From the NCBI GenBank assembly GCA_963556695.1, contig CAUWAG010000018.1, forward strand, positions 4,216,001 to 4,280,000: DNA of 64,000 bases, in the 5' to 3' direction. The notes under the pieces are model-generated. The model was given only the letters and a program-made list of their open reading frames with translations, ran no database searches and had not been told where the DNA came from. A program made the position numbers and the translations under genes. Below are positions 55,581 to 64,000 of this stretch, one piece after another. Position 1 is the stretch's first letter; every line of letters starts with the position of its first letter. This stretch comes from Anthostomella pinea (Eukaryota; Ascomycota; Sordariomycetes; Xylariales; Xylariaceae).

Positions 55581-57104
55581 TCATAATCCTAGCTCTATCT
55601 CGCACTTCAGTCTTTCGGCGTGGAACTTCAAAACCTCGCTAGCCCTGATTGGGTCGATTTCACTGCAGAGAAACTCCAATCTCTTTGACATGTACAGACG
55701 CGTGGGTGTCATCTGGGGTGTTGGAGGTGGGCATGTCTGCGTTTGTCGGCCGTTCGTTGGCTTGCACACCTTCGTTGAATTTGTCAAGCCTAGCGCGTCC
55801 ATGAACATAGGATACAAAGGTGCTGGGGAATTTCTTCGAAAGCCCCCACTGCCGCTATGTGGTTCTGTCCCTTTATTACCCAGAAACAGGGCAAGTTTCT
55901 CTTTGTACAAGTGGAATGGCCCTACCTTGACAGTCATTGACAGCTGGCTCGTGCTCAAAATACGTTCGGTTAGGTGATGTAGATAAAGCTCCTGGCCCTG
56001 GCATAAAAACTTATACCAGACATCCAATGGCTCCATCTGTGTCTTTTCCACAAGCTTACGGTGCTTATCGTTCATTCCGAGCATCGCTAGCGCGTATATG
56101 CCTTTGCATGCTGGCATTTCACCAGGCGTGTATGCCCACGGAACTGTAGTATGTTGAACACCCATCCGCTCCGGATTAGTCCTGTTAGGAATGCTGTAGA
56201 ACCGGAAGAACGTCACATCCCTTGAGTTCATCACGAAAGCGTACCTGTTGTTGCTGTGAGCCGAATACATAGCCACCTGACCCATAGTGACCCTTACTTT
56301 CTTGAACCGGGTCCTATCTCTCATGTCATCTGCATCATAGACTTTGAAGCGTTTGTTGTCTCCGTTAGCGGCAACCATGCCGTCTCTCGCCGGGATCTCA
56401 ATATGGCATGACGTTTTGGTAGCTTCGGGAACCCCTTCTGACTTGCTACTGGCCACCCACTGAGGAGTGTCGGACTCGAGACAACGTAGTGCACAGGCCA
56501 ATCCGGCTTTTTGACTCCGCTTTTTTTAGAGTCATCTTTACCTGGCTGCTTGGAAAGTCGTGTTTTATGGCGTAATCTCTTTCTCTTCGAGTCGGCCCGA
56601 GGTACAGCACCGTCTCTATTCGTACCTATGCCTTCGAAGGTCATGGCAACGTTCAGCGCGCCTTTCATTCACCCTCTCTTGCAGCACTCGACCAGTTTCG
56701 CCCCAAGTCTTCCGGAGGATTGGTGCTATAGACCTCTCAAACATGGAGTACAAGTCTTTTTCTTGTACAACTTTGAAGGTCTCGTTTGCAGCATTTCCCG
56801 CACTGCTGATGGGACCTTCCTCCCATGTGATATGCTGGTCGAGAAGATCACCAAACAGAAGGTCGATGTTTTCTTCAGTGAAGTCTTCCCAGGGCTCAGT
56901 GTCTTCGAAGGCAATTTCGATGAAATCAGGATGCCACTTTGTACCGTCAGATCTGGACTCGTTGCGCTCGATCTTCACTGAAGGTATAGCAAGTAAATAT
57001 GAGATTTGGCCTTGCTTTGGTCGCTTGAACTTTTCATAAGTCTCAGTGCCCTGTATGGTCGACTCTGAGGAGGTGCCGCCATCTTCACTGGCAGTAGTCA
57101 GTTT
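55581..57104 (-). pseudogene. Unknown fungal gene broken by frameshifts
   Basis: One long coding trace is split over three frames. It runs from about 57104 through EIAFEDTEPWEDFTEENIDL and KVVQEKDLYSMFERSIAPIL to VLQERVN near 56665. It then jumps frame to ALNVAMTFEGIGTNRD and continues to KKPDW near 56497. It jumps again to ACALRCLESDTPQW and stays open for some 300 codons to the stop at 55581. The jumps have no plausible intron, so single-base indels are likely. The long last segment contains VTMGQVAMYSAHSNN and FVMNSRDVTFFRFY but no family I can name; it resembles large fungal hypothetical proteins found beside kinase-like genes. Lying next to the broken FTA2-like gene, it suggests regional decay. 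Confidence 0.5.
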
Positions 57105-57751
57105 CTAAGATATTGTCGCTGAGTGTTTCGGTTCTGGCAGGGCGCTGTTACCAATTGCTGGTGTTGGATGTCGATCAGAATAACACGAGTATCAATTTGT
57201 GTATGGTGTTCGCAATGTAATCACATCAATAGAATTGAGGAACCGACTGACCTTCATAGATGCGTCGCTAACGTTCTAGATCGCGAGAGGCCATGTGAGC
57301 CTTACCCTTATTCCATCCCACTTCACAACAAGGCTTTATGCTCAAGGGAATAAGTTCCATTGTGTGGAACGACCGGAGCGGCCGTGGTAGTGATAGGGCT
57401 TTGAAGTGTAATACCGCTCAAAGAAAGGTTCCTCCCTGAGAGTGTCTAGACCGCGTACACAACAAACCCACCCAACTTGCCTCTGCCTAGGTATCTAATA
57501 ATAGTTTACAATTGTGATGAACCTTGATAGACCCTCACCTGAATGCTTAGTTAGCGCCGAGATATCGACAAAGGGCTTTTATACACCTTGTAGCAGTGAA
57601 GATGGGGATTTCAGACCAGATAGGTAGGGAAAATGGTCTAGATATGCCTAGCTTGCCCTGGAAACCAACCGGCAAAGAGATATTAGTTCCATCGTGTCTG
57701 ATATTATGTTTTGATATCGTGCGAGAGGATACAAGCCCCAGCCGCACACTT
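57105..57751. other. Intergenic 57105-57751
   Basis: May hold the lost 5' exons of the broken gene to the left, but no start or exon could be fixed. Nothing else seen. Confidence 0.4.
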
Positions 57752-58855
57752 TCAACGAAACGCCTCTCCATCCCCCGGCTCATCCACACCAAGCGCAATC
57801 TTGCCTACCGTCGTCCCCGACTCGACCCTGCGATGAGCCTCTCTGATGCCCTCGGCCGTGAGCCGCAACCTCTGCGTCAGATGACACTTCACGACGCCCT
57901 CGTCCACGAGCCGGCCCAGCTCCTCGTACCACTCGTGGTGCTTCTCCTGCCGGTCGTTCTCGTAGCCGTGGTACGCCCCGCTCCCGAGCCAGCACCACGC
58001 GAACGTCAGCGACTTGCTCATGAACTGCGTCCCGTACATGTCGAACTTGGCCTGCACGATGCTGCAGACTTTCCCGAACGGCGCCAGAATGTCTGCGATC
58101 GGTGCGAGGTACTGCTCGGTGCGCGAGGTTATGAAGGCGTACTTCAGGGGGACCCCGGCCGGTAGGTCCAGCTCGCGGATCTGCCGCACGATGTCCTCAC
58201 GGTGGTTGACGACATGCGTGGCGCCCATCTTGCGGGAGAACTGCTCCGTCTCGGGCCGCGACGCCGTCGTGATCACGACGGGCAGCTGCAGCACGCGGCG
58301 GGCGATCTGCGAGGCGATGGACCCCATGCCGCCGCCTCCGTTGATGATCAATATGCCCGCGTTCTCGCCCTTCTTGATCTCCAGTCTGTCGGCCAGCGAC
58401 TCGTAGGCCGTGCCGTACGTCAGCGGCATGGCCGCCGCCTGCACGAAGTCGAGCGAGCTGGGCTTGTGGCTTGCGTGCCGCTCGTCCACGATCTGCTCCT
58501 CGGCGTACGAGCCCTGCAGCACGGGCGAGCCTAGGTAGAAGATCTCGTCGCCCGGCTTGATGCTTTTGACGTCGGGACCGGTCTCGACGACGACGCCGGC
58601 ACCATCATACCCCATGATGTGGAGGTTTGGCGACTCCTGGGTCAGTGGCTTGACCCGGTCATAGTAGTCGGGGGCGTCGTCGTATGTGCCGTTGCGGACC
58701 TTGATATCGATCGGATTGACGGAGACGGCTTTCACCTGGACCCAGATCTGGCGACCAGTTGGCTGTGCTGGCCTAGGCACTTTCCTAGGTTGCAGATTCT
58801 CGACGGGGCCGTACTGTGAGACGCCGACGGCACGCATTGTGGAAGAGGAGGGCAT
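57752..58855 (-). CDS. Medium-chain (zinc-type alcohol) dehydrogenase / quinone oxidoreductase-like
   Basis: Intronless gene for 367 residues, starting at MPSSSTMRAVG; the frame further upstream needs a TTG. The N-terminal GroES-like domain has VSVNPIDIKVRNG and GYDGAGVVVETG. The Rossmann domain has NGGGGMGSIASQIAR, a nucleotide-binding loop usual for NADPH-dependent members. The catalytic-zinc ligands of true alcohol dehydrogenases (Cys and GHE) are absent, so it belongs with the zinc-free quinone-oxidoreductase or zinc-type-ADH-like group despite that name. It should reduce an enone, quinone or similar compound; the substrate is unknown. It is strongly GC-rich in the coding part. Confidence 0.88.
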   Translation of the reverse strand: MPSSSTMRAVGVSQYGPVENLQPRKVPRPAQPTGRQIWVQVKAVSVNPIDIKVRNGTYDDAPDYYDRVKPLTQESPNLHIMGYDGAGVVVETGPDVKSIKPGDEIFYLGSPVLQGSYAEEQIVDERHASHKPSSLDFVQAAAMPLTYGTAYESLADRLEIKKGENAGILIINGGGGMGSIASQIARRVLQLPVVITTASRPETEQFSRKMGATHVVNHREDIVRQIRELDLPAGVPLKYAFITSRTEQYLAPIADILAPFGKVCSIVQAKFDMYGTQFMSKSLTFAWCWLGSGAYHGYENDRQEKHHEWYEELGRLVDEGVVKCHLTQRLRLTAEGIREAHRRVESGTTVGKIALGVDEPGDGEAFR

Positions 58856-59953
58856 CGTATGTTTGGGCCAGTACAAGAGAAGATGATTTTCCCCTTGTGT
58901 ATCCAGTACGGACAGTTGCCGTCTCGCTCAAACAGTTGCGATCGTAACCTTTTCATTAATGTCTCATGGGCGGCTGGTACCTACTACTCCACCTATTCGT
59001 ATCGTGCGTTGTAGTGACGTCGCCATGAAGTCACATTAAGAGTCAGCTCAGTCGCATTTGGTCATCAACCTCTCCCAGACGATTTCTAAGCTTTGAAGCA
59101 CACGGAATTCTTTGAGGTTTGTGCAACTCCGAGAGACTCTTGAAAGTCCAGCAGTGCTGGTCATAGTCAAGGTAATCAACAGCTCCGGCTACCTTCTGCT
59201 GCTATCAGGCCCACGATCGTCACATTAGGCCAGAAAGATTGTCCCATGGGAGCGATTATAATATGAGAAGCAACAAACTCTGGGATCGAATCAGAAGAAA
59301 ATGTAGAGAGGAGACACCGAGAGCGCCGTGCCTGCCATGTGGCCGTGCAGCGGGTGTCCGAGTTTGTGGTTGGAGCTGCGTAGGAATCCCATCTACAATC
59401 TTCCCTCTCGCCGTCGCTGTGAGACCCAGGCGATATGAGTGAGGTCTGAAGATGAGAAAATAACATTCATTGAGGGGTACCTCCTCAGTCACTGAGTCAT
59501 AGTCGGAGCGGAAAATAAAGGCCCAGAAGAGCTCGGCGAGAAACCAAGCAAAGGAGGTAGCTAGAGCGAAGTTCGCTTGCAGAGTGCGAAAAAAGGAGGG
59601 CGCTCAGAACATTGAAGCAACATGGGGGGCAACCCAGCCAATCAAACGCGCCACGATGTGGCTTATCGGCGCGGCTGCTAGCTGCCAGCCAAACTGCGAA
59701 GCCCGGACGGAACCTGGACCTTCCGCCCGCTCACTTTAACCAGCTGGAAGCAAGACACTCCTATCCGACAATTCCACGGCGATGACAGATAGGCCATTGG
59801 ATTGCTCCCTTAGCAGCAACAGCTAGCTAGCTTACCCCTTTTCCCTTCCCATCTCCTTCTCCTGTATAATAGTAAAATCAAGTCTCCGTGCTGTGACAAC
59901 ACCAATTCCCCCATTCTCCCCTTTGCGCTCTCACCCTCCACCATCCACCCACG
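58856..59953. other. Divergent intergenic MDR / MAPR
   Basis: Upstream of both flanking genes. No gene or repeat recognised; CT-rich leader sequence precedes 59954. Confidence 0.5.
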
Positions 59954-60921
59954 ATGACGACGGAAACCCGGGGCTCCGTGCGGCAGCGCAAAGCCCAAGC
60001 CGCCGCCCCCCAAGAAAAGCAGCCGCTCGTGGAAGAGGTCGACTCGTCCGAAGCCGAGGAGATCGAGCGGAACACCAGCAGCGCCCCAAAACCGCGGCCC
60101 TCGCCCAAGCAGCGCCTCGACGACGAGGACGAGGCCTACAGCCCCTGGGTCGACATCCTGCGCGTGCTGTCGTTCCTGGCCGTCGCGTCGTGCGCGCTGA
60201 GCTACCTGATCTCGGGCGGCGAGTCGTACATGTGGGGAGTGCGGCACACGCCGCGGTACATGCAGGTCGAGTGGTGGAAGAGCCAGTTGGTACGTACTTG
60301 GCAGGGCAGCTCCTGATCCCATGAGAGATTTCAAGGCTGGGTCTATATCTAGTGTCTCCAGAAGGGACAGGGGAAGCACATCCACGATGACCACTTTACT
60401 AACAAGACCATCTCCCACAGCGCGGCCCCATCTACCTAACCCCGGCCGAGCTCGCCACCTACGACGGCACCGACGAAACCCTTCCCGTCTACCTCGCCAT
60501 CAACGGCACGATCTACGACGTCTCCTCCAACCGGCGGACCTACGGGCCGGGCGGGTCCTACCGGTTCTTCGCGGGCGCCGACGCGTCGCGCAGCTACGTG
60601 ACGGGCTGCTTCGCCGAGGACCGCACGGCCGACATGCGCGGCGTCGAGGACATGTACCTGCCGCTCGACGACGCGGAAGTCGACAAGCACTGGACCGCGG
60701 CCGACATGGCGGCCCTGCGCGAGAAGGAGCTGGCCGAGGCGCGCCGTAGGGTCCACGAGGGCCTGCTGCACTGGGTCAAGTTCTTTGAGAACAACGCCAA
60801 GTATCCGCGCGTCGGGTACGTGAAGCGCGAGGAGGGCTGGCTGGAGAGGGAGCCCCGAAGGGAGCTGTGCAAGACGGCGGCGAAGGGAAGGAAGCCAAGG
60901 AAGATCCCTGGGAAGGAGTAG
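59954..60921 (+). CDS. Membrane-anchored cytochrome b5-like (MAPR) protein
   Basis: Two exons, 59954-60289 and 60421-60921, giving 278 residues. The 131-bp intron has a CTAAC branch point. The N-terminal 55 residues are charged and disordered; a single membrane segment follows (ILRVLSFLAVASCALSYLI). The b5-like heme/steroid-binding domain starts right after the junction: YLTPAELATYDGTDETLPVYLAINGTIYDVS, then GPGGSYRFFAGADASRSYVTGCF. It lacks the two heme His of true cytochrome b5, as do Dap1/PGRMC1-type MAPR proteins, which bind heme through Tyr. A helical C-terminal part (HWVKFFENNAKYPRVGYV) and a basic tail complete it. MAPR proteins act at the ER, often with P450s in sterol metabolism; that role is known for relatives only. 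Confidence 0.88.
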
Positions 60922-61608
60922 GTGTAGCTAAAGGAGCCGCTGGGGGCTGTTGTATAACGCGGTGTTATGGTGTCAAGTTCATCGAGTGCGGCCCCAAAAA
61001 CTGTTCGTCGGAAGACTACAAGTACGGATCAGAGCATCGTGATGTGGTGATGAGCATCGCATGTCCCAATTCGTAGCAACTCGGCAGGCCCTAGATGAGA
61101 AGTAATCTGTAACAAAACGCATTGATGGTCCAGATAACAAACCCACATCAAGTCTTTGCTAAGTCAAGATCCAGTCAACTTGAAAATCTCTCTGATACAT
61201 GGGGTATATTATCAAAAAGCCCAGAAGGACTCTCTTTCTAAAATGCACAGAAGAGGTATGCAGCCAACAACCAGCCACCACCACTAGGGGGCAACAGTAT
61301 GGCATGCATCCGTATACAACAGCAACAACACCCAACATAAAAAAGCATCTTTCTCTTCCCCGAAGAACCCGCACGGCGAGCCCGCCCCAGTCCGGCAACA
61401 GCGTTGGACATCACTATCCAACCGCAGACCTCGAAACTTCCGGCCTTGCAATGGGAAGTCCCAAACCATGAAGTGAACACATCTCGGCGCGGCCTTTTTG
61501 GTTTCTCTCTTCTATATTAATTTACATAGCCCCCTCCCGGTATCATAAGCCAGTTCATCCAACCCAACTCCCGAAATCGCAGTCACGCACACAGCAGGCC
61601 CGGTTGGA
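60922..61608. other. Convergent intergenic MAPR / cupredoxin
   Basis: 3' sides of two converging genes; no coding trace recognised. Confidence 0.6.
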
Positions 61609-62352
61609 TCATAGCAGCAGGAGGGCGGCGACGGCGGCGCTGAGCAGACCCATGGAGCTAGAGACGGCGAGCACGGAACCGGCACCGGTTCCGACGGTGG
61701 TTGTGGCGCTGGCCGAGGCGCTAGAACCGCTTCCGGTCGCGGTACCGCTGCTGCCGGTGCTGCCAGTACTGCCGGTGCTGCTGCCGCCAGAGGTTGTGCT
61801 GCCGGCGCCCGAGGTGACGGTGCCGGGGTCGATGTTGGCGGGGGCTACGGCGGCCAAGGCCTGGAATTGCGTCAGGGTGCGCGACGCGTTGGCACCGGGG
61901 CTTTGAGGACATGTTAGTTAGCTAAAGAGCGCATCATATGTTTGGTTGGCAGTGTATGAAACTCACTTCTCGTTAACGACCATGACCATGCCGGCCTGGC
62001 AGTGCTTGGCCTGCGAGCAGTAGAACCACAGGGGCGTGGCGACGGTGACCATCATGGTGTAGGTGGGGATGGCGCCCATGGCCTCGCTGGAGGCGACGTC
62101 CATGTAGCCCGAGAACATGCCCGTCATGTTGGTGTGCTGCGAGATGGGCGTGCACGGGTTGTCGAAGTTGGACTGCACGACGCTGTGGTTGCCGCCGCGG
62201 AACTGGAACTGGATCATCTCGCCCGGGTTCGCCTTGATGTTGTTCGGGCTGTAGATGTTCTGCTTGTCCGTCGTGCCCACCGAGACGACGTGCACGGTCT
62301 GCGCCGAGGCCAGGCCCATCAAGGCGGCGGCGGTGAGGGTCGTGAAGAGCAT
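61609..62352 (-). CDS. GPI-anchored extracellular cupredoxin
   Basis: Two exons, 62352-61967 and 61900-61609, giving 225 residues. A signal peptide (MLFTTLTAAALMGLASA) precedes a cupredoxin domain with all copper-ligand positions present: His in GNHSVV, then Cys, His and Met in WFYCSQAKHCQAGM. The second exon, joined in phase at NE(K/N)PGANA, encodes a Gly/Ser/Thr-rich stalk and a hydrophobic end (GLLSAAVAALLLL) preceded by small residues, the pattern of a GPI-anchor signal. It should be displayed on the cell surface or wall and bind copper. Fungal proteins of this type are described as serine-rich cupredoxins induced in infection or development; the role here is unknown. Confidence 0.88.
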
Positions 62353-63769
62353 GTTGGCGGGTATGTGTGAGGTATCCTGACTTCGTGTGGTGTAAAGAGC
62401 GGCTGCGTCGAAAAGAGCGGACTGGTTCGTTGAAGAGAAAGTGGGCTGTGGTAATAAAGCGACTCGCGCTGGGTAGGACTAGCCTGACGAATGTGTATTA
62501 AAGTACGAGAAGGTGTACAGAAGAAGAAGCAGAGAGAGGAATGGAAAGAAGGTTGAAAGAGGGAAGAAAATCGATCAACAAAGATGGAACTGAGCAGGAG
62601 AAAAGAGAAACGGTCCCTGGCATGATCGGGAGCAGCATGAATATAACGAGGCCGGATCAGTCCAGACCGGAACGACGCAAGGATCGCCATAGGGTGATGA
62701 GCTGATGAGCGGCGCCCATGTCTTCGACGTCTGAAGTCTGGGGTGGCGGAGGGAGGGTGATGAGAGCCATGAAACGCGTTTTGACCGTGATCCTGACCTG
62801 CGGTTAGCAACGCCACCATCTCCTCCAAATATCCATCAGACGGGCGCTCGCCCAGCCGGCCTGTCTTTCCTCGGCTTCTCTGCTTCGGCTGAAGAGCTTG
62901 CCAGCCTGTCCTGCCCGCTTGAGCAATCATATGGTCTCTTTAGCAGTCACTGGTCAGTCCCCCAGATTGGGTTGCGCAGTCAGTCTAAGTCTTCTTTGGT
63001 CTCCTTGAGGCCCTCGAACATGGGGAGCGCCGGGCCTCTATATCCCATTGTGATGGTTACTGCAAATGATCCAGACGGCAGCAAGGCATCGATTGAAGGC
63101 CTCCCGAACGAGAACGTCGACACCAGCTTGGCTGTCAGGCCGTGTTGAGCTGAGGTGAGTGAAGCCGAATTAAGGTCGAGGGTTAAGCGACAGGGTCGGG
63201 GTTTGACCAGGGTCGTCAACCAGGGTCGTGTCGGGGCACGGATGTGCTTCAAGACGGGCCTGTTGCGACACGTGCAAAACCAGCCGGGTTTCACCCCCGA
63301 CTCCAGGTCTCGAGTCTTCACCCTCCCCCATTCACTGAATAGGAGATTTAAGCGACGAAATAGAGGCGTCTTGTCGTTTGAGCCTCGAGTTGGTGTTCGG
63401 ACGACACTGGACACTGGACAGACAAACAGACAGACAGACAGACCACACGTCAAAGCCCCTCGGCTGCTGAGAAGACGGAGGTTTCAGGGTATTTACCACA
63501 CTTCTGGCACCAGAAGGCTTGTTTCACGGAACCAGACCTTTCGTCAGGCCAGCCTTCGTTTGGTGTCGCCATCAATCTTGGAACCATGTCCTGGCAAGGC
63601 TCCTGTCTTACCTATCACGTATGGTCCTACGAAATCTGCAAAATATAGGTCCGCGGGACAGTGTATTCGCCGCTCTCGAAACACGCCAGCGAGATTGAAT
63701 GAGGCTCGTACAGTAGGTTGTTAGCCTCAAGCACGCCATACGCGGGATTGATAACATTGACAAATCGAA
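62353..63769. other. Intergenic 62353-63769
   Basis: The first 250 bp are the GA/CT-rich promoter of the cupredoxin gene. A GACA run (63420-63440) is a short microsatellite. Overlapping open frames at 62980-63720 have no recognisable domain. Confidence 0.5.
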
Positions 63770-63916
63770 TCAATAGTCACGAAAGTTTCCGTATACTTGG
63801 GGATCCGCCAAGTCGGCATCAGTTGAAGGCTGCAAGAACTCCAGCCTCTTCACATCCTTCAGATTCACCGCAACGGTGCTTGTGGGAACACTTTCGGACA
63901 CGGGCCCAGAGAATAT
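63770..63916 (-). CDS. Terminal exon of a gene cut by the window edge
   Basis: A 147-bp open segment on the minus strand follows a good acceptor (GCTAAC branch, then CAACAG) and codes for 48 residues to a TGA: IFSGPVSESVPTSTVAVNL ... RLEFLQPSTDADLADPQVYG ... FRDY. The alternating hydrophobic strand pattern and unbroken frame look coding. The rest of the gene lies beyond position 64000. Family not recognised. Confidence 0.4.
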   Translation of the reverse strand: MFSGPVSESVPTSTVAVNLKDVKRLEFLQPSTDADLADPQVYGNFRDY

Positions 63917-64000
63917 CTGTTGTGTTGTTAGCTATCGAGGCCTCGTGACATGCTGACGACCAAAGCCGCGGTAGAGAAGAGCGGCAGCTGATATATCGCG

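Noticed and set aside
62980..63724. 157- and 189-codon opposing frames
   Set aside because: They mirror each other and contain a GACA microsatellite; no family resemblance.

Overview
The window is genomic DNA of a filamentous ascomycete (Pezizomycotina, probably Sordariomycetes; the class is my inference). The evidence is short GT..AG introns of about 50-75 bp with CTRAC-type branch points, fungal-specific families (2EXR/F-box-like proteins, FTA2-like kinases, the fungal rhodopsin-like 7TM family, a fungal OTT_1508-type deaminase), an NRPS with several cytochrome P450s, and a four-exon uS7/RPS5 gene. Exon boundaries were set by eye from splice sites, reading frame and remembered family motifs; no alignment or search was run.

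Layout. 0-4.8 kb is repeat-rich and gene-poor: a tRNA-like pol III element, two copies of a short retroposon, one MITE, a 2EXR/F-box-like gene, gene fragments, and a small cysteine-rich secreted-protein gene with a retroposon in its intron and a stop at codon 2. 4.8-8.9 kb holds a RING/TRAF-type zinc finger gene and the deaminase-like gene. 9.5-20.6 kb is a compact putative secondary-metabolite cluster: P450 (-), monomodular A-T-C NRPS (+), P450 (+), and a sulfotransferase-like P-loop protein with a C-terminal membrane anchor (-). 21.4-25.2 kb has a multi-exon F-box/repeat protein with an apparent frameshift, and tandemly duplicated DNA.

25.3-44.5 kb is mostly housekeeping: an acidic poly-Asn protein, an AT-hook protein, a bromodomain protein with a long His/Gln/Pro repeat, a small coiled-coil protein, two adjacent MITEs, a secreted aspartic protease and the ER chaperone LHS1/GRP170. 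45.2-50.2 kb groups an SDR, a third P450 and a 7TM rhodopsin-like protein, possibly a second small metabolic locus. 51-53 kb carries a GNAT acetyltransferase and RPS5. 53.3-57.1 kb is a decay zone: two more MITEs, then two adjacent genes with several frameshifts each. 57.7-62.4 kb has an MDR oxidoreductase, a membrane-anchored cytochrome-b5-like (MAPR) protein and a GPI-type cupredoxin. A terminal exon of a gene cut by the window edge lies at 63.8-63.9 kb.

The NRPS, its two flanking P450s and the sulfotransferase-like enzyme plausibly act together: the NRPS would activate and condense an amino acid, and the other three would oxidise and tailor the product. No transporter or pathway-specific regulator is visible beside them. 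The most unusual non-gene content is a five-copy palindromic MITE family and a short retroposon family with a clear 14-bp target duplication.
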